From positions 42,675,811-42,739,810 of the forward strand of contig OY288239.1 of assembly GCA_958450325.1 (NCBI GenBank): a DNA stretch of 64,000 nt. The letters run 5' to 3'. Made by a program: the position numbers and the translations under genes. The stretch comes from Agrostemma githago (taxonomy: Eukaryota; Streptophyta; Magnoliopsida; Caryophyllales; Caryophyllaceae). The notes under the pieces were generated by a model, which saw only the letters and a list, made by a program, of their open reading frames with translations, was not told where the DNA came from and did no database searches. Within the stretch, counting starts at the first letter, position 1; every line of letters starts with the position of its first letter. This document shows positions 1 through 13,229 of the stretch, in pieces.

Positions 1-263
1 GGTTCATACGATCCCACATACTCTTGCCCCTCCTTCTCTCCCGTGCTCGACAACTTCACCATGCTCTGGCTAGCTGATTTGCTTTCCTTGTTACTAGCCA
101 ACAATTTCTTCTTGATCGAACCATCAAAAGATCTAGTTTTCGTGTACCTCTTCGCCTCGAAACCAAAGGAAGATGCGTAAGATTGATAAAACAAGAATGA
201 TCCGTCGATGTCCGCGAACTTCTGCCCTACGTAAGGCACAGTCACTGTGTCTTCAACTGGCAT
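1..263 (-). CDS. FAR1-type DNA-binding domain exon, partial
   Basis: Minus-strand reading from the ATG at 263-261 is open to the window edge (87 codons). It contains PYVGQKFADIDGSFLFYQSY followed by ASSFGFEAKR. This is the pattern of the FAR1 domain (a 'G..F.....A..FY..YA...GF' zinc-chelating fold) seen at the N-terminus of FHY3/FAR1/FRS proteins and of Mutator-like transposases. A Lys/Ser-rich stretch with KKKLLASNKESKSASQS follows. A pyrimidine-rich tract ending in CCAG (about 259) just upstream could be a splice acceptor, so this may be exon 2 and the ATG may be internal. The rest of the protein lies outside the window. It could be a domesticated FRS gene or the transposase of an autonomous MULE. 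The second is attractive because MULE-like elements lie next door. Confidence 0.65.
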   Translation of the reverse strand, partial: MPVEDTVTVPYVGQKFADIDGSFLFYQSYASSFGFEAKRYTKTRSFDGSIKKKLLASNKESKSASQSMVKLSSTGEKEGQEYVGSYE

Positions 264-1751
264 ATAGGTTGGAACAATAAAAACAAAAAACACTATCAGT
301 GGTTGGAACATTATATTACACACTAAAAACTAGTTAGAAATAGTTAGAAATAATCACAAAGTTCACTTGGCACAGTCACACATGTTGATGTGTACAATCA
401 CATGCTATGAGTTGCATAGTCACTCATATTGAGGTGTACAATCACGTGATATAAGTTGCATGGGTTAAACTACTGTCGATAAAAAGAAACCCTATATTAC
501 ACACTATCAATCTTGCAACGCATGCATTCATCTCTAACCTTAATGAAATGTGACCTTTCTCAACAGCGATTGTGGCTTTGCTCATATAACAACATGATTT
601 TACACCACTATATTACATATAACAGCATGATAAATATAACAATCATAAGTATAACACCTATACAAAATACCAAAAATAATAAATATAAAGAAACCAATAT
701 AAATATTTTGAATAAAGGAACTTCAACGTAATACAACTACACCTGCAGCAGAAAACTACAACTACATGGAACCAACGCAATAATAATTTGGCTTGATTAA
801 TACCCACAACGCATAAGAACTATAAGTACAACTACAAACCAATATACAATACTCGACAACCAAAAAAATAACAATAATAAACATAACAATGATGGAACGT
901 GTGGATAATGAATATAACGTAATAAATATATCAGTCTTACCAGCACCAATATTTGGAAAAATAAAACTGCAACTTCACATAATACAACTACATCTACAGC
1001 AGAAAAGCTGTAGAAAAACGTGGAACGTGTGAATGTCTATCATATTAAGTGTGACTACCACGTTATAACTGTGTGACTGTCCATCATATAGAGTGTGGTT
1101 GTGACATTACAACTGTATAACTTTTCAAATTAACAAACCAAACAAAAAAAATGGAATTCCAAATGCAAGATACCAAATATATATGTATGTACTCATCTTA
1201 CCTCCTGCATGTTGAACAAAAAATTTCGACTGGACATTTTCGAGAACATACGAATCTTCAAGGAACAGCACCATTGGTGCATGGAGATGTAGAGGGTTTA
1301 GTTATTTTGCATGATAGTATAAATAACGAGATGAATTTTGAGTTAGGATGGATTTTGAATTTTAGTGAAATAAAATGGTGAGCAATGGGATGAATTTTTG
1401 AATTTTAGTTAATTTTGGTGATGGAAGTTACGAAAGATTGGGAGAAATTTCGCTGTGAAATGGTGAGCAATTGAGAGAAGGAAAGTGAACTTTGGTGATG
1501 GAAATGATGAAAGATTGAGAGAGAGTGCGTTGCTGTTGCTCTGCTTTACCTGCTGTTGCTCTACTCCTGTCTGCTGCTGCCTGCTACTAGTCATTCCAAG
1601 TACCTCCTCTCCCTTTTTCTTTTCTTTTTTTGATTAAGCTAGGTCATCCATCCAACCAAATCAAGGGCCATAAACACAACTTCCCAACTTCCCATTTTTC
1701 ACCAAACTCCCTTGTTCCCTTTTCTATATATATATATAGAGAGAGAGAGTA
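264..1751. other. AT-rich stretch with no confident gene
   Basis: This AT-rich sequence lies upstream (minus sense) of the FAR1 exon, so it could be its intron and promoter. One weak candidate first exon is visible on the minus strand at 1282-1202: an ATG, 27 codons, then GGAG|GTAAG. Its phase does not fit the acceptor near 259, so I do not call it. From about 1400 to 1760 there are pyrimidine-rich stretches and a (TA)n(GA)n microsatellite that abuts element A. Confidence 0.5.
1725..1750. repeat. (TA)n(GA)n microsatellite
   Basis: Alternating TA followed by GAGAGA lies exactly at the left edge of the long-TIR element A. The same TA/GA context recurs at 13521-13602 between elements A and B, and TA repeats recur at 16216-16302. 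TA/GA tracts therefore look like the target or boundary of this element family. Confidence 0.8.
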
Positions 1752-2284
1752 TAGATCAAGTGAGTCCTCTTTTTTTTTAAGTCCGTAAGTCCTATTTAGA
1801 ACCATTGATTTAGATGGGATAGATGGTGGTGATTGAGTCTAGTAATTAAGGTAATAACTAACATATTTTGGAAAAAATATAATTAAAATCCTCTCTCCTC
1901 CCTTAATTATCTCCACCACCTAGCTCACTTGATCACGTTTTATCAAGTTTACCCAAAATACATATGTGGTCGCATAATCAGCGTGCTACATTGCCGTATT
2001 ATAAGTGTTACTTTAATGAATAAATGATGTTACTCTAAGTAATTAATGGTGTTATTCTTTGTCTCATGGTTAAACAATGTTATTATCATCAATTACTCTG
2101 ACGCATTATATATCGTTCTTTAAAGAATGACAATCGTTAATTTGGTAATGAATGGTTCCAATCCAAGTTATCCTCAGTTACTTTGGTAATCATTTGTTTA
2201 AACAGCGCTGCTGTCCTCAGTTACTTTAATGCATTATGTCTGTTACTCTAACTGACGAAAGGTGTTACTCCAATAGAACTGAGA

Positions 2285-5200
2285 TGTAATCCCCTAGAAA
2301 TTCTAACGCCATACAGTGGCGGAAACACTGTAGAAGTGGGATTATAACACACTGTAACTATGTCTTGATTAAATATAAACGGTAAGTCAATATATAAGCC
2401 ATAAAATAAAAAATGGCTACAAAATAAAAATATAATAAAAACCATAAAATGAGTTTTAACAATCCATAATACAGTGATCTTATTAAAACAAGCAAGATCC
2501 ACAACTGCTCGCTAGCCCACCTGAAGGGAAACACATATACCTGCCATGTTAAAAAAAACATAACAGCCACAATCAGTGGGGAGCAACGTCAACGTTCTCC
2601 CAGCCGTATAACAGGATTTTAAAACTATAATTGCTATTATAGAAATATAGTAAAAACGTAAAATAGTAAAAAAGTATAATAAAAATAAGCTTTCAGTGAA
2701 GAATTTCACGTATCGAAACAATATAATAAAAAATGAGTTTTCCGGAGAAAACAGAAAACATTTGCCTACCTGCGAACCAAGTTATACCGATAATAATAAA
2801 ATATTCAAAATTGTGTTATGGATAAGATTAGTGTAGACGGCTAGACATTCACTAGGATAATACTAAAACTAACTTCGAGAACTTAGTTCAAACAAATCAA
2901 ACCTCGATCTCTAACTAGGCTACTCAACCATAATCGGACGGCGACTTATAAATGCGTGACCCTAGTTTAAGATGATATGTACACCCCTCCCGAGCACCAT
3001 AAATACTCAGTTCAACCCGACGGCGTCTTACACTGCGAGGCACGAGCTTAAGAAAATATACACACACTTCCGAACACCATATATGCTCGGTTCAAAAACC
3101 AGTGTGCCCCATAAAGACACATCAGCCTTATAGTTGATGGCAAAAACGTAAACCACAGAATATATTACTCCAACCTCACGCTTGTCCTTATTCCATAACT
3201 CCAAAACAAAGACATTATCGATATTCAAAAGATATAATCATTAAAATAATAAGCGAACAAAAGGAGTAACCATTATATTCTAAAAGAGGAAACTTTCTAT
3301 TTTAGGAAACTTCTATTTTTAGAAACTTTACTAAAAATAGCATCATATCAAATTATCAAAAATATTAATTTATACTAATAAAACATTTTAGTAAACAATG
3401 TAGATTTATAAAGCTAGTACTTTCGGCCTTAACGATATTAACTCTTAAAACGAGAACATTTGAGTTAATGAAATTATTGAAACGTCGTACAAGTGTTTAT
3501 AAAATGATTTAGAAATGTCTCAAACATTTTAAATACTACTAATTAGGGTGTTTCCAAATTTTACAAAACTAAAATTCCCTAATTATTATTAGTTTCGACA
3601 GTACGATTATAAATAGGATTTTATGACAAATGTCAAATTAAATCTTTTAACGTCTTTTATTTAATTAAACCAATGGATATATTTAGAGTATTTTAAGGGA
3701 TGATTTAACTCACAAAGTTTCAAATTTAAATGCTTCCAAAATTGCTGGAAAAGTAATTCTTTTAGGTAAGACGAAGCATTTTAACAATAAATCACAAGTT
3801 GTCCAAAATCAATACTTATTAGTTAAAGACTTTAATAAATAGTACAAAACTTACGTAAAATTTTTAAAATATATTTATGGACATTCTGTCCAGAAAAGAA
3901 AATTTCCAGAATCCTAATACTCGATTTTTAAAAGGGTTTCTCGTTAATCGTCTAACATCGACAATAACGATTAATAAAAATAGTAATTACAAAACGATTT
4001 AAGTATTAATATCCAAAAATTATTATTAAACTTAAAAATCATGATTTTCCAGAATCTACCATTTGTCCAGATTTCCAAAAATTCCAGGTTTAATAAATCC
4101 CGTCAAAACCGTCTTTAAAACCCGTTTTCACAATTAACGATTCTATTAATAAAACTTATCGTTCCTAACATTTTATTAAAACACTAAAAATCATAAAATT
4201 ACATTTTATTATGAAATTATCAGAAACATATTTTTTCCAGATTTAAACCAAAGACCAAAAATCGAGAATTTAAACGACAAACACGGTTTTAACGATAAAC
4301 GATGATTTAAAGTGATTAATTAATTCATCCACTTAACAATTCCCAAAATTATGAAAAACTTCAGAAAATTCTATTTCATCATAAAGTTTCACCACGTCAA
4401 AAATCAGATTAAAATAAAATGTTTAAGTACTAGAACTAAAAATCGGCTTTTAATCGTTTTTGTCCGATAGCGGTAATAATTCAATAATCGATATCAAAAA
4501 TATCAGAAAAATACTAAATTATTAAAAATCATCAAAAACAACATTTTTTTAGAATATAAACATATATTACATGTTTAGGCCGAATATTACGATTTTACAA
4601 ATTAATATGACGATTTAATCGTTAATCTCGTAAAAGCGATAAAAATACCGAAACATACAAATTTTCAACTTTTAAAAATTTTCCAGATTATATGACATAT
4701 ATATCATCAAAAACAAAAATATAAAAATATACATCCAATTACACAAATAAAATCATGCAATACCGAGTAACATCGACGTTACCTCTAACCAATCCGAGTT
4801 GATTATAAATTCGTCGGCTTCGGGATCAACCATGAATCCTAATTCACATGACATACATAGTACAAAACTACCATGAGAAAAACTAAAAGAATCAAGGTAA
4901 ATAACGATCAGAAATAACATCGATTATTACCTTAACGAAGGGAAAAGAAAATCAATAATTTAGAAGATGAAAATACGATGATCAAAGCTTGATTATGGAT
5001 GAAAATGGCTGCTGAAAATGGGCAGGAACACCAGCCAAAAAGAGGGAGAAAGAAAAGGTTTTTGTTAAAATAAAATTGATGTAAAAATGAATAAGAAAAA
5101 TATGAAGGAATGGTGGATGAATGAAGCATTAAAATTGATAAAAACAATGTGAATGTAGTCTTAAAATTTCAGCCAAAATGAATGTGATGGTAGCATGAAA

Positions 5201-5789
5201 AGTTTGTAATTTAAGCATGTAAATCAATTAAAGAGAAAATATCTTTTTACTTAAAGTTTAAACATAAAGTGTTATGTAAATAAAAGTTGTAATCAAATGT
5301 TTTACTACATGGTGTCACGGTCCAAAAAGGTCTCTTTTTAGTTGTAGGTTGATAAAAATAAGGATCATAAAATTATTAAAAGCATTTCAAAGCAATTCGA
5401 GTAAACCGCGCGTTCGAAAATAATTATTTACGAAACTTTGTAATAAAATCATAAAGGCTAAATTTTCGTAAATAAAATATTTCTTAGTTGAAAATATTAT
5501 ATAAATATATCTAGACATTTGTAGGAAAAGAAATAGCTTAAATCAGAGTTCAAAAACTTTAATTCATAGAGAAGTAGAATTCCTCGCAGAAAAATAATTA
5601 GTTTACGAAGAAAATCAAATAAATAGATTTAAAAGAATTAAAATCTTTCAATATAAAAATAAATACCATTAGACTCAAAAATGAAAATAGAGCTTGGAAT
5701 AATGATGAAACATAAGGCCGAAATGTGACAGAGTTATGACGAAGTCATAACGGAAATGATAAAAATGCTAGAAAAAAGCGGGTGTTACA
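2285..5789 (-). repeat. 3' LTR of the LARD-like element (3505 bp)
   Basis: It aligns along its whole length with 8858-12238. It is about 125 bp longer because it keeps a block around 3535-3668 that is missing from the other copy near 10110. Short ORFs inside it (for example 2248-2570, 3028-3228, 4932-5147) have counterparts in the other LTR and show no domain. Its outer edge borders GAGA. Confidence 0.9.
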
Positions 5790-5801
5790 ATCCTCCCCAC
5801 T
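5790..5801 (-). other. Polypurine tract of the LARD-like element
   Basis: Minus-strand AGTGGGGAGGAT lies immediately before the TGTAACACCC start of the 3' LTR. It is the expected plus-strand primer site of a minus-oriented LTR retrotransposon. Confidence 0.85.
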
Positions 5802-8800
5802 AAAAGAAAGTTTCGTCCTCGAAACTAAGAATAAGCAGAAGGGAATCAAGATTAGCCCACTCGAAAAGATGAGGATACAAATTTGTATAAGAATTTGCTT
5901 TAAAAGAAAATTTAATAACTTTCAAAGTGATACGATATCGAACGCAAATATCTATTCCAAGAGGAACTGGGCTAAGTTACTCGGAGTTTAAAATCTTCTA
6001 AATTAGTGAAATCGTAAAGTAAAGTTATTTGATAAAATAACAACGCTAAATAGCATTTGTAACGAGCTTGAAGAAAATAGGGTAACCAAAACATTTTCAA
6101 AACAAAAGTAAAACAATTTGATTAAGAAATTCGAAAATGTTTATTTTTTTTTTTTTATGAAGAAACAAAATTTAGTTCGGAGAAATCAAATTTTGTAGTT
6201 AGTAAAAATCGAACCATTTGTCAAACATTTTCAATAACAGATTCAAAAGTCCACCAACAAAAAAAACGAAAAAAATAATTTCGAAACGTCAAAATTTCGA
6301 AAATGTTATCAAAGTAATTATTAAAGTTTTCAAAAATATTATCAAACTTGAACATACAAAATAATTTCGACAATCTTAAAATGTTTTACATAATAATCCT
6401 ATAGAAATTGAAATATTTGGAAATATGAAAGTCTTCATAAAATTTAGATTGCTTAAAAATTAAAAATTGAATTAATTTCGAAATAATTTAAAATAAATTA
6501 TTAGGACATTATTAAACATATCTAAAAAAAATATCAACCAAAGATAAAATAAAAGTGAAGTATAAAGTTCTGAAATTATAATTCAAAAATGTTAAATTTA
6601 ACGATATCCGAAAAGTTTAAGTTAGTCAAACTTTTTACAAAACGGGCAAAATCACAATTAGAAATTATAACTCAAAAAGTTAAAATTTTACGATAATTCA
6701 TTTTTTTTAAACAAGTCAAACTTTTTATAAAAATAGGAAGTTCGAAAAAAAATGGTCAACGGATAAAAAGAACAAGGATAAATAAATTAAAAATAAGAGG
6801 TTACAAAATCGATAGAGGTCGAAGGGATTAGCAACAGATGTGGTAACAGAATTCAAGAGAAGCAGAATAGAAGGCGGAGTTTAGAGTAAAAAAGAACTCT
6901 CAAGGATTATACAAGAAATTAACCATCTTCAGATTCCTAGCACGATTCTCACAAACACGGTTCCCAATTGGCCCATCAACTACGCTAAGTCCAATATCGG
7001 TACAGGGTGGTCCTACTCAATCCACAACCTCCAAAATTATCAACTGCCATAGCCTCCAAAATTAAGTCTTACATACTTATATAATTTTTCAATTAGTATG
7101 GTAAGAATCCACAAATGATTTAGACTAATCCATTAATTAAGATTCCAACAGTCATCAAAACATACCCAAACTTGTAATCACTAAGGCTCGTAATTCAAAG
7201 CTTATAAGGTCTGAACTCGAGGTATACTTCAAATTTCTCGAGTAAGGAACACTAAATAAAATCCACCTATTAACAATGTTCGGGCACAGAATCCTCAGAT
7301 TACCAACATGTTATAATGCCGCAAGTAAAGAAGTTGGGGAAAGTATAACAAGTCCTCAAACACGCTCAAACCTATTGGTAATGGCGCAAACCCTCACATC
7401 TTCAAACACGTCATTGGGCTAAATTTCTAAAAATTCCACCAAATTTCACATTGTATCAGTGAAACCACCAAAATATTTATTAACTCAATGAAGCCACAAT
7501 TTCGTTGGTCTAGGGTTATAACAGTCCCAATAAGATGATCCGTATAATAGTATTCCTCAAAAAACAGCACAATAAAACCAAACTGTGATTGTGCAAGATA
7601 GTTCTCTTCTCCTGGGACAACAGCAATTTATCCAAGTTAGATCACTCAACTCCAAAGTTCATAGGTTACAACCTTAAACAACGATCTAATCCTTAAGAAA
7701 TACAGGTAATCTATGTCAACCAAAATTTACTAAGCATTAATGAGGACCTGAAATGGTACCACAACACTCAGGCTAACATCTTAAACAGTGATTTATGATC
7801 CCAAAATTCCACAATTAGTCCATTAAGTCAACACTAGGTAGAAATCCCAGGTAATATTATTATTTACACGTGACTAGGTTCTATGTCGGGTATTAGGTAT
7901 CCAGCAAAATATGATATAATTCTCACTATCCAGAAATTTACTCAACTCTAAGTCCTCTATACGATCAAGTAATTCATAACCCATGCTTGATCAATCTCTA
8001 TGTTACAATCCTAATTCTGTTAATCAACTAATACCATTCAAATCAATTCCTCAAAAGCTCACTAGATTAGATAACAAAGCACAACTCTCAATCCTCAAAC
8101 CGTTGGTAATAAGGAGTTAACTAAACCTCCAAAATTATTTAACTTCTAAAAAGGGTTCACTAAGACAGAATACGGTCTAAGCAAAGAATCTCAAGAGAAA
8201 GATGGTAAAGTAGAATAATAGAAGAAGGACTCACCATAAGAATGAAGATGAGAATATAAGAGAAGAATTGAAGGAATCAGAGGGTGGAAGATGAAAGAAA
8301 AGAATCAATGATCCTAGATACTTCAGATCACGAACCAGAGAAGAATCTTCGGGCCTGCAGAGTTCATTGGGGAACTCGCTGGATTTCTTCAATTTCGAGT
8401 AGAGGAACAAGCACACTAGTATTGAGTCGCTCCATCTGGATCCAAAGTGATTTCACATCTGAGTCTACTGCACCATGATGGAACTGGGATCTACTGTTGA
8501 CCATCTGGCATGTAGCTTGAGAAAACTGAATTGGGGCTGGAAAGTCACCATTTGTATCTTTCTTAGAGCACCAAGTTGTCCACTCGAGTCAGCAGGCGTT
8601 GAGAGTGTTAGGTAGGTCTTGTCCCAATTTGGAGCAGCATCACGTCAACATCTTGTCCACTCATCATCTTCTTTGACATATAAAACAAATATTCAATGCT
8701 AATCATTGAGTTTCAGAAACAGGAAGACTAATCAAATAAGTCCTTACTTGTTTCTACCCATCTCTAATAATATTTTTATTTACTATTTAAGTAATTTACT

Positions 8801-8843
8801 GGTATTTTCCTTAATTTCAGGTGTAAGCGTTGGGAGCAGTGAT
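5802..8843 (-). other. Non-coding internal domain of the LARD-like element
   Basis: About 3 kb of AT-rich sequence with stops in all frames. The longest open stretches are about 70 codons and look like no gag or pol motif. The 600 bp next to the PBS (8230-8840) are less AT-rich and may be a relic leader or packaging region, but that is inference. Confidence 0.7.
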
Positions 8844-8855
8844 GCTCTGATACCA
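8844..8855 (-). other. Primer-binding site (initiator tRNA-Met type)
   Basis: The minus strand reads TGGTATCAGAGC, two bases inside the 5' LTR end. It matches the 3' end of plant initiator methionine tRNA and fixes the element's orientation as minus. Confidence 0.9.
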
Positions 8856-8857
8856 AC

Positions 8858-11800
8858 TGTAATCCCCTAGAAATTCTAACGCAATACAGTGGCGGAAACA
8901 CTGTAGAAGTGGGATTATAACACACTGTAACTATGTCTTGATTAAATAAAAACGGTAAGTCAATACATAAGCCATAAAATAAAAAATGGCTACAAAATAA
9001 AAATATAATAAAATCCATAAAATGGGTTTTAACAATCCATAATACAGTGATCTTATTAAAACAAACAAGATCCACAACTGCTCGCTAGCCCACCTGAAGA
9101 AAAACACATATACCTGCCATGTTAAAAAAAACATAACAGTCACAATCAGTGGGGAGCAACGTCAACGTTCTCCCAGCCGTATAACAGGATTTTAAAAACT
9201 ATAATTGCTATTATAGAAATATAGTAAAATTGGAAAATAGTAAAAAAGTATAATAAAAATAAGCTTTCAGTGAAGAATTTCACAGATCGAAACAATATAA
9301 TAAAAAATGAGTTTTCCGGAGAAAACAGAAAACATTTGCCAACCTGCGAACCAAATTATACCGATAATAATAAAATATTCAAAATGGTGTTATGGATAGG
9401 ATTAGTGTAGACGGCTAGACTTTCACTAGGAGAATACTAAAACTAGCTTCGAGAACTTAGTTCAAACAAATCAAACCTCGATCTCTAACTAGGCTACTCA
9501 ACCATAATCGGACGGCGACTTATAAATGTGTGGCCCTAGTTTAAGATGATATGTACACCCCTCCCGAGCACCATAAATACTTATTTCAACCCAACGGCGT
9601 CTTACACTGCGAGGCACGAGCTTAAGAAAATATACACACTCCCGAACACCATATATGCTCGGTTCAACAACCGGTGTGCCCCATAAAGACACATCAGCCT
9701 TATAGTTGATGGCAAAAACGTAAACCTCAGAATATATTACTCTAACCTCACGCTTGTCCTTATTCCATAACTCCAAAACAAAGACATTATCGATATTCAA
9801 AAGATATAATCATTAAAATAATAAGAGAACAAAAGAAGTAACCATTATATTCTAAAAGAGGAAACTTTCTATTTTAGGAAACTTCTATTTTTAGAAACTT
9901 TACTAAAAATAGCATCATATCAAATTATCAAAAATAATAATTTATACTAATAAAACATTTTAGTAAACAATGTAGATTTATAAAGCTAGTACTTTCGGCC
10001 TTAATGATATTAACTCTTAAAACGAGAACATTTGAGTTAATGAAATTATTGAAACGTCATACAAGTGTTTATAAAATGATTTAGAAATGTCTTAAACATT
10101 TTAAATACTATTAACCATTGGATATATTTAGACTATGTTAAGGGATGATTTAACTCACAAAGTTTCAGATTTAAATGCTTCCAAAATTGCTGGAAAAATA
10201 ATTCTTTTAGGTAAGACGAAGCATTTTAACAATAAATCACAAGTTGTCCAAAATCAACACTTATTAGTTAAAGACTTTAATAAATAGTACAAAAATTACG
10301 TAAAATAGTTAAAATATATTTATGGACATTCTGTCCAGAAAAGAAAATTTCCAGAATCCTAAAACTCAGTTTTTAAAAGGGTTTCTCGTTAATCGTCTAA
10401 CATCGACAATAACGATTAATAAAAATAGTAATTACAAAACGATTTAAGTATTAATATCCAAAAATTATTATTAAACTTAAAAATCATGATTTTCCAGAAT
10501 CTACCATTTTTCCAGATTTCCAAAAATTCCAGATTTAATAAATCCCGTCATAACCGTCTTTAAAACCCGTTTTCACAATTAACGATTCTATTAATAAAAC
10601 TTATCGTTCCCAACATTTTATTAAAACACTAAAAATCATATAATTACATTTTATTATGAAATTTTCAGAATCATATTTTTTCCAGATTTAAACCAAAGAC
10701 CAGAAATCAAGAATTTAAACGACAAACACGGTTTTAACGATAAACGATGATTTAAAGTGATTAATTAATTCATCCACTTAACAATTCCGAAAAATTATAA
10801 AAACATTCAAAAAATTCTATTTCATCAGAAAGTTTTACCAAGTAAAAAATCAGATTAAAATAAAATTTTTAAATACTAGAACTAAAAATCGGCTTTTAAT
10901 CGTTTTTGTCCGATAACGGTAATAATTCAATAATCGATATCAAAAATATCAGAAAAATACTAAATTATTAAAAATCATCAAAAACAACATTTTTCCAGAA
11001 TATAAACATATATTACATGTTTAGGCCGAATATTACGATTTTACAAATTAATATGACGATTTAATCGTTAATCTCGTAAAAGCGATAAAAATACCGAAAC
11101 ATACAAATTTTCAAATTTTAAAAATTTTCCAAATTATATGACATATATATATCGAAAACAAAAATATAAAAATATACATCCAATTACACAAATAAAATCA
11201 TGCAATACCGAGTAACATCGACGTTACCTCTAACCCAAATCCGAGTTGATTATAAATTCGTCGTCTTCGGGATCAACCAAGAATCCTAATTCACATGACA
11301 TACATGTACAAAAATACCATGAGAAAAACTAAAAGAATCAAGGTAAATAACGATCGGAAATAACATCGATTATTACCTTAACGAAGGGAAAAGAAAATCA
11401 ATAATTTAGAAGATGAAAATACGATGATCAAAGCTTGATTATGGATGAAAATGGCTGATGAAAATGGGCAGGAACACCAGCCAAAAAGAGGGAGAAAGAA
11501 GAGTTTTTTGTTAAAATAAAATTGATGTAAAAATGAATAAGAAAAATATGAAAGGATGGTGGATGAATGAAGCATTAAAATTGATAAAAACAATGTGAAT
11601 GTAGTCTTAAAATTTCAGCCAAAATGAATGTGATGGTAGCATGAAAATTTTGTAATTTAAGCATGTAAATCAATTAAAGAGAAAAATATCTTTTTACTTA
11701 AAGTTTAAACATAAAGTGTTATGTAAATAAAAGTTGTAATCAAATGTTTTACTACATGGTGTCACGGTCCAAAAAGGTCTCTTTTTAGTTGTAGGTTGAT

Positions 11801-12238
11801 AAAAATAAGGATCATAAAATTATTAAAAGCATTTCAAAGCAATTGGAGTAAACCGCGCGTTCGAAAATAATTATTTACGAAACTTCGTAATAAAATCATT
11901 AAAGGCTAAATTTTCGTAAATAAAATATTTTTTAGTTGAAAATATAATATAAATATATCTAGATATTTGTAGGAAAAGAAATAGTTTAAATCAGAGTTTA
12001 AAAACTTTAATTCGTAGAGAAGTAGAATTCCTCGCAGAAAAATAATTAGTTTACGAAGAAAATCAAATAAATAGATTTAAAAAAATTAAAATCTTTCAAT
12101 ATAAAAATAAATACCGTTAGACTCAAAAATGAAAATAGAGCTTGGAATAATGATGAAACATAAGGCCGAAATGTGACAGAGTTATGACGAAGTCATAACA
12201 GAAATGATAAAAATGCTAGAAAAATAGCGGGTGTTACA
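8858..12238 (-). repeat. 5' LTR of the LARD-like element (3381 bp)
   Basis: This is the partner of 2285-5789, highly similar by eye apart from scattered substitutions and a block of about 130 bp deleted near 10110. In minus sense it starts TGTAACACCCGC at 12238. The downstream flank is GAGATG. Confidence 0.9.
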
Positions 12239-12369
12239 GAGATGTTACTCTAACCAAATGCACATGTATTAAATAAAATATAGAGTTAATTGCTACGTAG
12301 CACAGCGCTGCTTGTAAAAAAATGTGTACAAAATCATTTATTCTGGTAAGCAAAAAAAAAATATTTTTA

Positions 12370-12480
12370 TCATGACCAAAAACACAAGTATTCTCTAAAC
12401 ACATGTTCCTTCTCCTCATCTTCCTCAGTGTCTTCCTCAGTCTCCTCATCTTCGTCGTCGTCATCCACTTCCTCAGTGTT
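12370..12480 (-). pseudogene. Acidic C-terminal tail remnant inside element A
   Basis: The minus strand encodes a Glu/Asp-rich run (EEVDDDDEDEETEEDTEEDE), then EKEHVFREYLCFWS and a stop at 12372-12370. Element B has a comparable acidic C-terminus at 14562-14735, so this is probably the last exon of the same small transposon-borne gene. No function is recognisable. Confidence 0.4.
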
Positions 12481-13165
12481 ATTCCCATGCAGCCAATGTG
12501 TTAATTCAACTCTTACATTGTGTTACTCTAACTGGTAAAGTACGTTACTCTAACATCATCATCAAAAACTGTTTCTCAACGTTCAGTGTGTTACTGTAAT
12601 TGCAATTAACTGTTACTGTAACGTTAATACATATGTGTTACGCCCATGCAGCCAATGCGTTACTTCAACTCTTACATTGTGTTACTCTAACTGGTAAAGT
12701 ACGTTACTCTAACATCATCATCAAAAACTATTTTGTAATGTTCAATGTGTTACTGTGATTGCAATGGAGTGTTACTGTAATGCAGATCGTATGTTACTTC
12801 AACGTCGTGACTGCATTCATAGAAAACAAAACAATATTATTAGTAGACCTCATTGAAAACCCAAATAACAAACACAAAACTCTGAAATCAATATCAATTA
12901 ACCATCAATATGAATCTATGATGAATGAGATTACAATGAAAACAATGTCAACATAAAAATTGACGTAAAAAGGGAAGCCAAATCGACGTGAAATAGCAAT
13001 TAACCATCAATATGAATCTATGATGAATCAAATGACAATGAAAACAATATCAACATGAAAATTGACGTAAAAAAAGAAGCCAAAGCGACGTGAAAGAATA
13101 AATTTTTGTTAGTCGATCGCTGAATTAAAATTGAAGCAAAACTTGAAAGAAATATCAAAACTCAC

Positions 13166-13229
13166 CATTGTTATACTCGATCAATTGCTTTTCAACAGTT
13201 GATGATGATGTCGCGCTCATTGAATCCAT
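13166..13229 (-). CDS. First exon of a small transposon-borne gene (element A)
   Basis: From the ATG at 13229 the minus strand encodes MDSMSATSSSTVEKQLIEYN then NG, ending AATG|GTGAGT, a good splice donor. Element B contains a close copy at 15820-15882 (MDSM.ATSSSTV.KQ..EYNN). Conservation of protein sequence and exon edge between two diverged elements supports a real coding exon. The middle of the gene is missing, so this looks like an internally deleted derivative. It may be the 5' end of the family's own gene, but I do not recognise the protein. Confidence 0.5.

Larger units (their letters stand above)
2285..12238 (-). mobile_element. LARD-like non-autonomous Ty3/gypsy retrotransposon
   Basis: Two long direct repeats, 2285-5789 and 8858-12238, start and end as LTRs (minus-sense start TGTAACACCCGC, end GGGGATTACA). 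They flank a 3.07-kb internal region. In minus sense the 5' LTR (12238-8858) is followed by TGGTATCAGAGC, the standard plant initiator-Met PBS. The 3' LTR is preceded by the purine tract AGTGGGGAGGAT. The flanks share GAGA (2281-2284 and 12239-12242, or GAGATG depending on where the LTR edge is drawn), consistent with a target duplication in element A. Neither strand of the internal region has a gag or pol ORF. Large LTRs around a conserved but non-coding interior are the definition of LARDs, which must borrow proteins from an autonomous partner. Confidence 0.9.

Noticed and set aside
1202..1282. Candidate first exon of the FAR1-like gene on the minus strand
   Set aside because: It has a good donor but its phase does not match the likely acceptor near 259, and no protein similarity supports it.
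2248..3228. Minus frames of 66-84 codons, repeated at 8776-9800
   Set aside because: Located inside both LARD LTRs. Hydrophobic low-complexity translation with no motif.
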